Shown here: one piece after another, positions 1-10,217 of the stretch
Position numbering within the stretch: the first letter of the stretch is position 1
How the letters are laid out: every line of letters begins with the position of its first letter
Source of the DNA: Canna indica
Taxonomy: Eukaryota; Streptophyta; Magnoliopsida; Zingiberales; Cannaceae
Assembly (NCBI GenBank): GCA_034359265.1
Contig: CP136894.1
Span: 33,448,501 to 33,512,500 of the forward strand
DNA: 64,000 bases
Direction: 5' to 3'
Position numbers and translations under genes: made by a program
Notes under the pieces: model-generated
Told to the model about the DNA's origin: nothing
Databases searched by the model: none
Seen by the model: the letters and a program-made list of their open reading frames with translations, nothing else

Positions 1-75
1 ACAAATTATTTATTGAGGTTTTTGTCTTCTATTGAAATAGAGAAAGCTATATCGCAAGTAAATTACCACAATACT

Positions 76-242
76 TGTAATACCCCGGTTTAATCGCACA
101 TCGGGAGTATGTTGGATGTGGTGTTGGCTTATAAGGCTTGATGGGTGTGCTACTATCAACTTCAGCTTAAGCATTTTAATTGGGCCAATAGGTTGACCTA
201 TGAAATTGATGAGTTAGTTATCCCATCAAGCGGATTGTAAGA
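76..242 (+). repeat. TRIM LTR copy 1
   Basis: This is the first of three copies of a roughly 165-bp LTR. It starts TGTAATACCCC at 76 and ends with TTGTAAGA, where copy 3 ends TTGTAACA, so the terminal CA has mutated. It differs from copies 2 and 3 at scattered sites, for example the degenerate promoter-like motif at 93-103. Confidence 0.85.
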
Positions 243-244
243 AA

Positions 245-256
245 TGGTATCAGAGC
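245..256 (+). promoter_or_regulatory. TRIM primer-binding site (tRNA-iMet)
   Basis: TGGTATCAGAGC lies 2 bp after the LTR. It is the standard plant primer-binding site complementary to the 3' end of initiator tRNA-Met. Confidence 0.92.
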
Positions 257-419
257 AGGACCTAGTCCTAGGCATGGTGAGGGAGCCTATGTGAGAAAGG
301 GCTGCCCAGGTGAAGGGGTGGAGCCGCTACTAGGCTAGGCCTCACATGCCGACGTCTTGGGTGTGATTCTGGGCTATGTGTTAGACTCGAGTTGGGTCTT
401 GACGAGGACGTCAAGACAT

Positions 420-432
420 AAGTGGGGGAGAT
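420..432 (+). promoter_or_regulatory. TRIM polypurine tract
   Basis: AAGTGGGGGAGAT immediately precedes the TG of the second LTR at 433, the position expected for the plus-strand primer. Confidence 0.85.
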
Positions 433-597
433 TGTAATACCCCGATTTAGTCCCACATCGGGAGTATGTTGGATGTGGTGTTGGCTTATAAGGCTTGATG
501 GGTGTGCTACCATCAACTTTAGCTTAAGCATTTTAATTAGACCAATATGTTGGTCTATGAAGTTGATGGGTTAGTTATCCCATCAAGCGGGTTGTAA
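433..597 (+). repeat. TRIM LTR copy 2
   Basis: A full LTR copy begins TGTAATACCCC at 433. It ends in GTTGTAA, where it runs directly into copy 3. Confidence 0.85.
450..491 (+). promoter_or_regulatory. snRNA-type promoter motif: USE plus TATA-like box
   Basis: GTCCCACATCG (450-460) matches the plant snRNA upstream sequence element RTCCCACATCG exactly. TTATAA follows at 486-491, a gap of 25 nt. In plant snRNA genes a gap of about two helical turns goes with RNA polymerase III and about three turns with polymerase II, so this is closer to the Pol III spacing. The match is seen in the sequence; promoter activity is inferred. Confidence 0.5.
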
Positions 598-752
598 GTT
601 TAGTCCCACATCGGGAGTATGTTGGATGTGGTGTTGGCTTATAAGGCTTGATGGGTGTGCTACCATCAACTTCAGCTTAAGCATTTTAATTAGGCCAATA
701 TGTTGGTCTATGAAATTGATGAGTTAGTTATCCCATCAAGCGGGTTGTAACA
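593..752 (+). repeat. TRIM LTR copy 3 (8 bp shorter at its start)
   Basis: The sequence from the TCCCACATCG motif to GTTGTAACA repeats copy 2 closely. Copies 2 and 3 share a TGTAA at 593-597, and about 8 bp after it are missing. This copy carries the terminal CA and adjoins the right target duplication. Confidence 0.82.
603..644 (+). promoter_or_regulatory. Second copy of the USE plus TATA-like motif
   Basis: LTR copy 3 repeats the arrangement exactly: GTCCCACATCG at 603-613 and TTATAA at 639-644. In copy 1 the motif (93-103) has one mismatch. Confidence 0.48.
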
Positions 753-757
753 ATACT

Positions 758-2618
758 AGATAAGGATATCTCCTTCAGTAGAGCAGTGACTGAAAAATAA
801 ACCATTTGAGAATAAGAGTGTATTCTATAGATAACTGGAAGCTCACAACAAATCTCATGTTCTCAGCACTTGTAGAAACTGATAAGAATAAATAATAGCA
901 TTTAAGATCCAAAAGAAATGGTTTAAGTACTGGTGTTTTTGCTTCATGTTCTGTCGATGGAACTATTCTGATATCAGTATTAGGATACTGAATAGGAAGA
1001 AGCTCCAGCTTATCCTGATACTGATCAATATCATGACTGATATAGGAATGACTAGTTGTCCAAATTCTAAGAAAATAAAGTAACTAGGGAATAACAAGTA
1101 TGTGGCCTGTTCTAATACCATTAACATCTATTTGGCTTGCTCATAATAAGTATGCTGCCCATAACAAGTATGCTACCCAAAAGCTGTTCTAATACCATAG
1201 TCTGTTCTAATACCTTTAACATCTATATTTACCCATTGAATTACACAATTCCATCATAAGAAATGAGTATTGAGATTTGAAGAAGCCTTCTCTATCAAGC
1301 ACTAGAAATTTGCTTGGACCTGGTTGCTTTACATAGGCTAATTTGTCATTAGTGCAAAATTTAGATGTCATTGTTGTATCAGTCACTACTGTTGTAAAAT
1401 AATAATAAGATGATGATGATGATGATGATCAGGGCTGATACTGATACGACAAAGTGGTGCAGACTGAGATTGAGTCGCTCATCATTCTTGATGGTGGGTT
1501 CTTAAGCTAATGGCATGAGACTGAGACTGTTGTAAAAAACTCAGTTTGCTGGATTTTAATTTGAATCTGAGATCATCTGAAGTGGACAAGAAGAACCTAT
1601 AACCTATAGCTAGGTTCAAAATCAAGTCTTTATGGCATGCTTTGTGTTATTTGATTAATTAGTATCAGATTTTATTTTCAAAAGATTGTTTTGAATATAA
1701 TTAAATAGAATCAATGCTGCTAAACCAGAACATACTAATCATAACTGGATGAGCTTTTGAGTCAAACTGGTCATGTCATGGTTAAAATTCAAAATCAGCA
1801 CTATTGTCGGGATATGGAATTAGTATATTAGTTTCTTTGTGAGTTGCTTCTTATATTTTACATGGTTAAAATTCAAAATCATCTTCCAGACAGCTTCTTT
1901 ATTGTAAGTTTATATCTTGATACTGTAATAGATGGTTCTCAAGAAGCTATTTAGTTTCTTAGGCCTTTTCAATTGCTAACTCTGATCATAGTATCCTGAT
2001 ACTGGATACTATTAGTATCCTAATATCAGTATACTGTCAGTATCCTATTTTTATAGGAAAACATAACTTCCCTCCTTTGTTTATTATAAACAATCTGTTG
2101 TTATCCATTGCCTACACAAAGAATTAAAAGAGAACCATCACCTCTCATGAGAGAACAACAACAATAGAGAAAAAAAGTATTTGATAGGCAGCATCATTAC
2201 CATTCCATTTAGTTCATGCTCAAGGTATTCCTTAGTTATTGCAGACTCAAAGATAAAAATCCTTATGTTGATGATTTGCCTCCTGGAGTCATTTATATCT
2301 ATAGTTATTACTGCTTATCCACGACATGTCGAGCCCAGCACTTGAATTTATAGCCTTATGGGTCACAGCTCTACATGACTTACTGAAGAGAGAAACAAGT
2401 ACCACAATTAGATTATTTTTGCTCTCTTCTTTTTTATTTCCAAGAAGAGATCTACATATGTCTATACGCTCATCAGTTCCACTACCCTCTTGAAGAAAAA
2501 AAAAACCTTTGTGAGATGACAGTACATAAATAAGTCTTTTTTGAGACAAAATAAAGAGTATCAGTTTATACTAGTACACAAGAAGTCGTTATGCTTACTT
2601 GATATAATTGTTGGCATA
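758..2618. other. AT-rich non-coding stretch, no gene seen
   Basis: No open frame, family motif or RNA gene is recognisable here. There are short palindromic tracts built from GTATCCTGATACTG-like words near 960-1030 and 1990-2050. The only long frame (minus strand, 2289-2549) shows no protein-family signal. Confidence 0.6.
1408..1429 (+). repeat. (GAT)n microsatellite
   Basis: An uninterrupted run of about seven GAT units, an ordinary trinucleotide repeat with no sign of coding. Confidence 0.9.
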
Positions 2619-3083
2619 TCATATTTCAACAGTTTTTGACCCATACTCATCATGTTATTGAGCACCGAAAGCTTCTTAGTAAGTTTATCTTGAAACCTGC
2701 ATATGCCATGATTGATTGTATGATAGACACCTACTCATATTGCAACAGTTTTTGACCCATACTCATCATGTTATTGGTACACAAGAAAGCTTCTTAGTAA
2801 GTTTTAGCCATAACTGCATATGGCTAATATTCATAATTGCATAGTAATACTCATAACTGCATATTCATGTATGCCTTTTCATAACTGCATAACTGCATAC
2901 TAAATATTCATAACTACATAACTACATAGTAATATTCAGTTTTAGCCATAACTGAATATTAGTAAGTTTTAGCCATACTAATATTCATAACTGCATATGT
3001 CTTTTCCTCTCTAAAAAGATTTAGTAGAAGTAATAGAAGGTTGGCTGCATGAAACCTGCATATGCCACGATTGATTGTGTGAT
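2619..3083 (+). repeat. Local duplicated segments and ATAACTGCATA repeats
   Basis: A segment of about 68 bp containing AACAGTTTTTGACCCATACT occurs at 2619-2686 and again at 2736-2804. A 33-bp segment with CCTGCATATGCCA occurs at 2691-2723 and 3051-3083. Between them, 2811-3000 is filled with degenerate ATAACTGCATA words. This looks like local replication-slippage duplication next to CACTA element A; no coding is seen. Confidence 0.75.
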
Positions 3084-4192
3084 CATATAATTGCATCAAA
3101 TTGGTACTTCTTTAGAATGTTGTGGACTATCATTTCATTAACATATTTGTCTTTTTTTCAACCAGTCTATTGTTGGGATCCATCTAGGACAAGCGAGGAT
3201 CATGAAATATGGGATATAACAACTTATCGACGCTTTTCTGACAATATGTGTGATGCAAGGAATTATGCGAAAAGAAAGGCCAATACTGATGATATTAGTG
3301 GAACTAATGGATTTGGCCCTCCATGGATATCTTCAGGTGTGTGGAATCAACTTATTAGTGAACATTAGGTCACGGAGAAGTGGAGGAGAAAATCTGAAGT
3401 TGCTCATCAAAATCATAAGAAAGAGGTAGATAGTGACGTCACACGACATACAGGTGGATCTATTTCATTTGTGGCTCATCGAAGAAAATTGGTATGATAT
3501 TAATAGAATTTGTTATCCTATATGTTTTTTAAAATATTATTTGTCATTTTTTGTAGGAAGAAAAGTTGAACCGACCCCCAACCCATCTTGAGTTGTTTAA
3601 GCATACTCATAAGCATAATAGTGGTGAGGGTGACTATATCGACAACAAATCGCAGAGTGTTGCGGAATGTATTTATTTTATATGTTGCTTCTTTTTAAAA
3701 TATCGTAATTAACTATTTTTATAAAACATTCTACATGAGGCTTATGAGGTATCGATCATAGAAAAGTATGGTATAGATGTAGCATCACAACCCATTTTAG
3801 ATCTAGAAGAATGGATTAATGCCTCTGGACATCCATCTCATTATCGAGTTTACGGTTTTGGATGTCGAGAGGATGTTAAATCCATTGTGGGGAGTTCTAG
3901 CTCAGCAGAATCTAGTACATCGGGCCATGGTCGAATGAATGATGTGTGGAATGCGATGCAGACTGAGATGACATCCATGCGACAGTATATTACTGAATTA
4001 GAAGCATCAATGGAAGCACAACAATCACAAGTGCATTCGCAAGTACAAGCACAAGTGGAAGCTCAAGTTCGGTTGATGTTAACACAACTCGACTTTCCAG
4101 TCAACTATTTACAATCAACAGACTCACCTTTAGCTTCCACCGTACCTCCACCTCCACCTCCACCTCCACCTCCACCTCCATCTGGGTTATGA
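3075..4192 (+). pseudogene. Ptta/En/Spm-type plant transposase (Transposase_24-like) fragment
   Basis: Three exon-like blocks can be read. Block 1 (3075-3491) contains WISSGVWNQLISEH and then, after an in-frame TAG at 3366, a stretch with WRRKSEVAHQNHKK and HTGGSISF. After a GT-AG intron (3492-3556), block 2 (3557-3668) contains RPPTHLELFKHTHKH. After a second intron, block 3 (about 3740-4192) ends in a coiled-coil-like, Gln/Glu-rich part and a run of prolines. This order matches the C-terminal Transposase_24 domain associated with plant CACTA elements, whose precise role is not established. The internal stop and a poor second splice junction mean it is broken. The N-terminal DDE part is absent. 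Family assignment is from motif memory and could be tested by a profile search. Confidence 0.7.
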
Positions 4193-4519
4193 TTTTCATG
4201 TTGGTTGTTAATTTTGTTGATAATGGATTTGTACTTGATTAAGATTTGTATGTTGGTTATGATTTTGCACTACACAATTCGGTTGATGTTAGGGAAATTT
4301 TGACTTAGTAATGTTTGTATTTGTTTGTTAATATACTCGATTGTAGATGCTTGGTTTTGGTTATGGAAATGACACTATTATTTGGTTATGAAATATGAAT
4401 TTTTTTTCTTGACTTGTATATATATTTGTGATTGGGTAATAAGAATTTTGATGTGTGATTATAGGTTGTATACAGGAAAATGAAAATTCATACGGGTATG
4501 AGCATTTTAATTATAAAAT

Positions 4520-4950
4520 ATATTAGCAACGGATGTTTCTGTTGGTAATACCAACGGATGTCAGTTGGTAATACCAACAGATACCTTTGTTGAATATGTC
4601 AGCGTAAACAGGGATGATATCCGTTGGTATTCCCAACGGATATTATCTTTGTTGGTAATACCAACGAAGTATGATCCGATGGTGACAACAACGGATACTG
4701 ATCCGTTGGCATCACCAACAGAGAATATTTCCATTGGTGTTACCAACGGATAATATTTTCTGTTGGTGTTACCAACGGACATTAATTACCGTTGGTGTTA
4801 CCAACGGATATTATTATATCTGTTGGTGTTACCAACGGATATTATTATATCCATTGGTAATACCTAGCATGGTCATCACCGACATATTTACCAACAGATA
4901 ATCCGTTGGTAATATATTACCAACGGATTTAGTCCGTTGGTGATACCCTA
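4520..4950 (+). repeat. CACTA A subterminal palindromic repeat array
   Basis: About a dozen units of CCGTTGGTAATACCAACGG and variants. Each is itself an inverted repeat (CCGTTGGT/ACCAACGG around 3 bp). Arrays of short subterminal repeats are where CACTA-encoded DNA-binding proteins act in the maize Spm system. The palindromic unit here suggests a dimeric binding site, which is inference. Confidence 0.8.
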
Positions 4951-4963
4951 TTTTTTTGTAGTG

Positions 4964-5657
4964 ATTGTTTGCTTACATCTTGAGATGATGTGGCCGATGG
5001 CCAGTATGATACTACCTAATATGGTAAGGACGGCTATAGCCTAAATATTTATTCCATAAGTAGGTCCAATGGCCGCATGCCGGAGGCTTGATAGGCCGAG
5101 ATGGCAGGTTATCACATGTTCAGTTTGTACAGATTGACCCATTGGGGTCGGTAGTCGCATTAGAAGTAGTTTACCTCCTTGTACATTCATTTTGTTGCCT
5201 TGTATGATATGCATGCATAATTGAGGTTTAGGTGGAGATTCACTAGAGCCACTCACTGAGTCCTAAGTGAACTCATAATTTATTCTTTATTTTTGCAGAG
5301 CATGAGCAGTGACTTTGGCATGTCGACATGGTACAGCTGGTGGGTGGGAGGCGGTGCCATATCACATAGCGACGTCCTTGAGTCTTAGACCAGTGTCTAG
5401 TAGTTGCTTTTAGTTTCTACACTGACAGTTGTATTTAAAAGAGTTGTAAAACTTGTTACTTGAAACGTTCAGTTATTTTGATGTTGGTGTTCTTGTTTTG
5501 GAAAACATAAAATTGTGACTTTGAAAACTTTTGATAAAGTGTTTTGAGATTTCTTTTATCGATACGATTTGGTTTTTCTTATGTCAGCGTAGACAGTAGG
5601 CTACAACACAGGATGTAGGCCCTGACCGGTCACACTACCCTCAGTTGGGGTGTGACA
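4964..5657 (+). mobile_element. Gypsy LTR fragment (3' part), family of gypsy P
   Basis: From about 4973 the sequence parallels the 3' part of the gypsy P LTR (about 21500-22111): TTACATCTTGA, the GATGTGGCCG segment, and finally GTTGGGGTGTGACA at 5657, a typical end for this family. The left part of the LTR is missing because CACTA A lies there. The LTR abuts the subterminal region of CACTA B at 5658, so it probably inserted into B first and was then hit by A. Confidence 0.8.
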
Positions 5658-6125
5658 CCAATGGAGTAATCCGTTGGTAATACCAACGAAAGGAGACATT
5701 GATATTATTCACAGATATTACCACAAAGGTACCATTGGTAATACCAACTGATATCCGTTGGTAATACCAACGGGGACATCCGTTGGTAATACATTTTATA
5801 ATCAAAATCTAAACACAATCCATATGAAATTTCATAACAAAAACTCATATTTTCCTGCATACAACCATTCAAGAAAACAAATCACACATCAAATTTCTGG
5901 TTATCTAATCACACATATATGTATACAACCGGTCAATAAAATTAAACTCATATTTTCATAATCAAAACCAAATAATATTGTCATTTTCATAACCAAAACA
6001 ACTAGTACCAACCATCTACAATCATATATATATAGTGTATCAAACAAATACAAAGCTTACTAAAGTCAAATCTTCCCTAAAAAAAGTTAAACTTTCATAA
6101 CAAAATTAACAACCAATATGAAAAT

Positions 6126-6330
6126 CATAACCCATATGGTGGAGGTGGAGGTGTGGTAGATGTTGAAGGTGAATCTGTTGATTGCAAAGAGTTGACTAGA
6201 AACTGAGTTGTGTTAACATCAATCGAACTTGAGCTTCCACTTGTGCTTGTACTTGCAATTGCAATTGTGATTGTTGTGATTACATTGATGCTTCATTAGT
6301 CAATGCTCGACTCCTTGCATAAATTCATTA
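6126..6330 (-). pseudogene. Last-exon remnant of the CACTA B transposase-like gene
   Basis: The reverse complement resembles block 3 of the element A pseudogene: an N/H/Q-rich stretch built on the same CAAGTACAAGCACAAGTGGAAGCTC-type repeats, then the proline-coding CCACCTCC run and the shared GGTTATGATTTTCAT sequence after it. It carries stops, and no further exons are recognisable upstream on this strand. Confidence 0.65.
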
Positions 6331-8052
6331 ATCAACACTCCTCCAATTATCCGACGTTTCATCCAACTATGATCGGTATACATTTTGATTAACTCTTTTC
6401 AACCGAGAAATAATATTAAGCAGATTAATTGCACAACATACAAAGGGAACCTTAGAGTTGGAAACTCCAACGTTAGCTTATGCTATGTCCAAACATGTAG
6501 TAGATATTTAACGTATGGAATTTGACTTAACAATTGAAACTCAAAGGACACGGAGAAATCATAGCCACAACATATAAAATTGTTTGTTATACATGCTAGT
6601 GGAAATTCCTTATTAAGGGCTAAAACGCACTTAATAAAATTGTCTCACTTAAGTCATTGTAATTGCTTCAAGCATTGTAGTTCTTAAAGGACCATTGGCT
6701 TCAGAAAAATAAATGGTTTCCGCTAGATCAGGGCTAGGGTCAAGTAAAGCAATACAGTATATCAACATAAGGAGAAACATTATAAATGATGCATGGGACC
6801 AAACTTTTAATTAGATATGCCAAATCTAATTGTTTTTCTGCTATACTTTTAATTTTAAATTTGCATTAATCTTTTAGTTGTGGGTCTTTATTCTATTGAG
6901 GACCATAGTTGTATGAGTATACTTAAACAATCTTTAGTAACAAAAGGCAACCAATTCAAACTTGTAATAGAAGGCAACCAGGAATGTATCATTATTCAAC
7001 ATTGATCTAGACCAGCATGATTTTTTTTTCAATATAGTACATAAGATTTTTGAAGAAAAATGAAAAGAAGTCGGATGAAATACTCCCACAAGTTTAACCC
7101 TAAACTGTGGCCCTATCTATATCAGCATGGTGACCATCACAATTCCAAACAACATGTATCACTAGATGTAATGAAAGCATTCTCCACGTATTAAAATGAA
7201 TGTATCACTAGATGTTCACAATTCCAAACATGCATTAATTAAAATGAATGTGTCACTACAAACTAATCCAAACAACAAAATACAACTCAACATATATACC
7301 TCAAACTGATTTGAAAGCTCAAAAAACCATATGGTACATGAGCTCAAAAATCATATTAATCTTGGGAGCAAAATATATTTGTACATGCGATGCTTTCACT
7401 TGAACGGAAGGAAATTATATTCTTCTAGCACAAGCTTTTCACACCTCACTACAAGCTGCATTTGACTTGAAATAAAAATACATCAAACTTATGTCAATGT
7501 ATACATCAGACAGAAGGAAATTGCACTCACATGAAACATTTTAATCAGAATAATACTTTTCGTGCAAATAGTAGCAGATTATGGCAAAATAATTGTTCCA
7601 CATAATTATTTAGGGTGATATCTTCCCTGATTATTTAAGGTGATTATTTAAGGTGATTATTTATTCCACATAATTATTATGTGGAAATGCATGAGTGCAC
7701 ATAATTATTCCAGATTATGGTAAGGGAACAAAACTAACCCAATTTAGAATGAATGATAAAACTGGCCACTCCATGACATTCTATATAGATATTATTTAAG
7801 GTGGGAATGCACTTAGCGAACATTTGCGTTGAAAGTTTACTGTCAACTACTAAACTTTATGTTTATCATTAAGTTTATAGGTTGATAGATTTAGAGACCA
7901 AAAGTAGCCCCCCGCGCCCTCCAATTATCCTAGCAGAAATGCCAGCCACACCGACGTCGACCCGATGATCGGATTAGTCCCCAGTCCCGGCATTGGCCAT
8001 TAGCTCCCTCCCTCACCTTCCATCATCACATTAATTCCTATCTTCTTCATCA
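6331..8052. other. Non-coding interior of CACTA B
   Basis: AT-rich sequence with no convincing open frame. Short direct repeats such as TTATTTAAGGTGATTATTTAAGG occur near 7618-7660. Nothing else was identified. Confidence 0.5.
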
Positions 8053-8061
8053 AACACAGAG

Positions 8062-8062
<1 letters not shown>

Positions 8063-8090
<28 letters not shown>
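8063..8090 (+). repeat. (AT)n microsatellite
   Basis: An uninterrupted AT dinucleotide run of about 28 bp inside CACTA B. Confidence 0.9.
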
Positions 8091-8094
<4 letters not shown>

Positions 8095-8384
8095 CATTCA
8101 AAAATTAATTTTAATTATTTGTAACTCTAATTTGTTCTTTTATTGGATTAAATGGCTGCATATGCGCAAGAGGGATGAGAAGATGAAGAAAGTGTATATA
8201 ATTAAGCATCAACGAAGTTGTGAGATCATTAATTACTACTATGTTGCTTCTTCCATATTTCAAATGAAAGAATACAAGAAACACTTTGTTGCTTCATGTT
8301 CTTTGTTTCGTGTAATCATAACTCAAATAATTGAAGTTGGCAACACAGTTTCATGGCATCTTTTTTCTTCTCATATATGTGTTA

Positions 8385-8600
8385 TCAAAGATCTTTTTTC
8401 ATGGAAACTCGAATTTGTTGCAAGGGGAGGTGTCGCCGGGGGCGGGAGACTAGAAGTGGTTGCCGTGGGAGGGGGAGCAGCCTCGGGTTCATTGCAAGGG
8501 GTGGTGTCGCCGGGGGCAGGAGGCGAGAAGTAGTCGCCGGGGGAGGGAGAGCAGCGTCGGGTTCAGGAGGTGTCATCGCGAGAGGACAGTGAGGAGAGAA
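8385..8600 (-). pseudogene. GC-rich proline-coding repeats, possible first exon of the CACTA B gene
   Basis: Three diverged tandem units of about 70 bp, each containing GGTGTCGCCGGGGGCGGGAG-like sequence. They are far more GC-rich than their surroundings. On the minus strand an open frame (8385-8576) begins MTPPEPDAALPPPATTSR and is proline-rich. Its place near the 5' end of element B fits a leader exon of the transposase gene, but I see no domain. The plus-strand glycine-rich frames over the same repeats are shadows. Confidence 0.3.
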
Positions 8601-8881
8601 AGGGAGGTGGGGAAAATAAATGATAAAATTGTATTATGGGGTAAAAAATAAATGTTAGGGCACAGGACGGGAAACTGATTTGCTGAAAAAATAAAGGAAA
8701 AATTTATTCTAGGGTAAGTTCAACTTAGATTAACTTACTAAGTTGTCGGCTGGAAAATAAAAAATTATAAAAAATTATAAATTGGTCGGCCAAATTATCA
8801 ATGGATTTGTTATCTGTTGGTAAATTCGTTGGTAATACCAACAAAATGAATCTCTTTGTGATACTATATTTCCTTATAGTG

Positions 8882-10060
8882 AAAATAGCAGTCTAATTGT
8901 CAAATAAAAAGATAATATCCAAACACAGATAAAAATCCCGACAGTATTATAGTCATCACAATCATCACAGTCACAACAATTATCACAGAAACAACAACAA
9001 CCAAGGGAAGGAGTTAGTCACCACCATAGTCACCATAATATAGTTGTAACCAAATAATAGACACATCATAGAAGGTTCCAACTGAATAAGGTATTTCACC
9101 ATTTCTCCCCATTTTTGGCAAATCAAGCCAAAGGACTTCATAACTGAATCAGTCTGCACTTGAAGAACTAGAAGGACTATCAGAATGAGTGGACAAATTG
9201 CCTGCAGGAGCATTAGAGGAGGAAAAATGATCAAGAACCTTTTGCTCTAAAGAAATAAGCTATTGTTGTAACTTAGAGACAGCCTCCTTGGCATTGGATA
9301 TCTCTTCAAGAATGTCTTGCTCATTTGCAGTGATACTGGCAGAGGTTTTTCTGGATGAGGTGGAAGGAGGATGAGTTTTGGTAGAAGTTTCTACCTTGTT
9401 CAACAGCTTTTGGTGTACTTTCAGGAAAGATCCAAGAGGTTATAAAACTAAACTTCCTCAACAGAACATTTGAAATCTTGATTTTCAAGAATCCCATAAA
9501 TCATGTTAGGAGATAAGAAACAGTTTGGATTTTGTAGTCAGCCGAGATCTAAAAGCAATAATCTGATCAAAAATCAACTTTTCCAGGTTGAAGTGAATCT
9601 CATTACTGATTTTGTAGAGCAGAATAGCTATCTCTTTTCTTAGAAAGGAGATTTGGGAGGTTGGAATCTTGTGGAACATGGCAATCAAGTAGAGTAGAAC
9701 ATAGAATGTGTTTAAAAAGGAAGACTTAATGTTGTGCTCTCTAGCCCATTCAGTTATATCACCATTAGATACTTCAGTTCCAACTTTCCTCAAAAACTCA
9801 ACACTTGATTCATCATTTTCTTCAACAGCAGTAGAGGGAAAGTCAAATCTAAGATAATCATTAATAACATCGGGACTAAACTTGTACCATTTTCCTCTAA
9901 CAAAATCTTGGTGAAAGTGATCATTTTCTGGATCAGAGATGTTTTCAGACAGGTTTCAATAAAACTCTAAGATAGGAAGCTTGCAGAAAGGAGCAATATG
10001 AAGGGATGGTAATCGAAAACACAGTGGAAATAGTAATCTACTCTAGCAAAATTCAAAGAA
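8882..10060 (-). mobile_element. 3' part of an X-like copia element (X'), minus orientation
   Basis: On the minus strand this stretch parallels the sequence after the accessory ORF of copia X (54760-55080). Both have a serine-rich protein end preceded by SLEQKVLDHFSSS or SIEKKIIEYFTTG, then TTTGGCTT...GCCAAAAA(T/G)GGGGAGA, then a TGGTGACTATGGTGG-like 3' region ending in TTATTTGACAATTA. X' is therefore a second copy of the lineage in the opposite orientation. Its polymerase part and LTRs are not in view. CACTA B interrupts it at 8881. Confidence 0.7.
8983..10000 (-). pseudogene. Copia X' accessory protein with a 'putative plant transposon protein' domain
   Basis: Reading leftward from about 10000: LEFYxNLSENI, then RGKWYKFSPDVINDYLRFDF, then an uninterrupted stretch (9506-9793) containing EWAREHNIKSSFLNTFYVLL, FLRKEIAILLYKISNEIHFN and FDQIIAFRS, then ISPNMIYGILENQDF. 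This order matches the plant-specific 'putative plant transposon protein' domain (Transposase_32-like), which has no known biochemical role. Downstream, after a frameshift, the C-terminal part holds a serine/threonine-rich linker and a short predicted coiled coil ending SLEQKVLDHFSSS. Several stops and at least one frameshift show it is dead. The first part of the gene is missing. Confidence 0.65.
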
Positions 10061-10217
10061 TTCTAACTGCGAGTGTAGTGGAGATGGTATACCTTATACC
10101 GTGGTTGAACTTGCTACTCCTATCCTCAAATCAAGATGCACACATGCACTTCCTCCATTGCTAGTGCACACTATTGGCCGAGGGTTTCTTCCTTGTGTTC
10201 GATTCTCTCTATAATTA

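Larger units (their letters stand above)
71..757 (+). mobile_element. TRIM (short non-coding LTR retrotransposon) with three LTR copies
   Basis: The element lies at 76-752 and is flanked by the 5-bp target duplication ATACT (71-75 and 753-757). The outer LTRs begin TGTAATACC and the last one ends GTTGTAACA, the usual TG...CA ends. A primer-binding site for initiator tRNA-Met follows the first LTR and a polypurine tract precedes the second. The internal region is only about 190 bp and encodes nothing. These are the defining features of a TRIM, which must be moved in trans by an autonomous element. A third, slightly shortened LTR is joined head to tail to the second, probably by unequal recombination. 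Confidence 0.9.
3075..4963 (+). mobile_element. CACTA (En/Spm) element A, right part
   Basis: The right end is certain. The plus strand reads ATTTTTTTGTAGTG up to 4963, which on the other strand is a CACTACAAAAAAAT terminus, and it is preceded by a dense subterminal repeat array (4520-4950). A Ptta/En/Spm-type transposase pseudogene lies inside in plus orientation. No left CACTA terminus is visible upstream, so the start given is only where coding similarity begins. A gypsy LTR sequence resumes straight after 4963, so the element probably inserted into that LTR. Confidence 0.75.
5658..8881 (-). mobile_element. CACTA element B, minus orientation, non-autonomous
   Basis: The right terminus reads TTCCTTATAGTG at 8881, which is CACTATAAGGAA on the other strand, and both CACTA ends share a TATCAC a little further in. 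Palindromic CCGTTGGTAATACCAACGG repeats lie at 5663-5795 and a few near 8810-8850. Inside, 5800-6330 is an inverted, diverged copy of the 3' region of element A (its last exon, untranslated region and subterminal start). The left CACTA end is missing beyond the gypsy LTR fragment. The middle (6350-8050) encodes nothing I can recognise. Confidence 0.72.

Noticed and set aside
2289..2549. Minus-strand frame of 86 residues as a small gene
   Set aside because: Low-complexity AT-rich composition, no motif, no neighbouring gene signals and no support beyond being open.
3492..3739. Fully defined introns of the CACTA A transposase gene
   Set aside because: The first intron (3492-3556) has GT-AG and keeps phase, but the second (about 3669-3739) does not restore a clean frame, so I give only approximate exon blocks.
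4561..4782. Overlapping short frames with VGNTNRKY/VGITN repeats
   Set aside because: They are translations of the palindromic CACTA subterminal repeats and appear on both strands for that reason.
8132..8651. Glycine-rich plus-strand frames that look like a small host gene
   Set aside because: They lie on three GC-rich tandem repeats inside CACTA B, overlap in several frames and lack any domain. The minus-strand frame is the more likely element exon.
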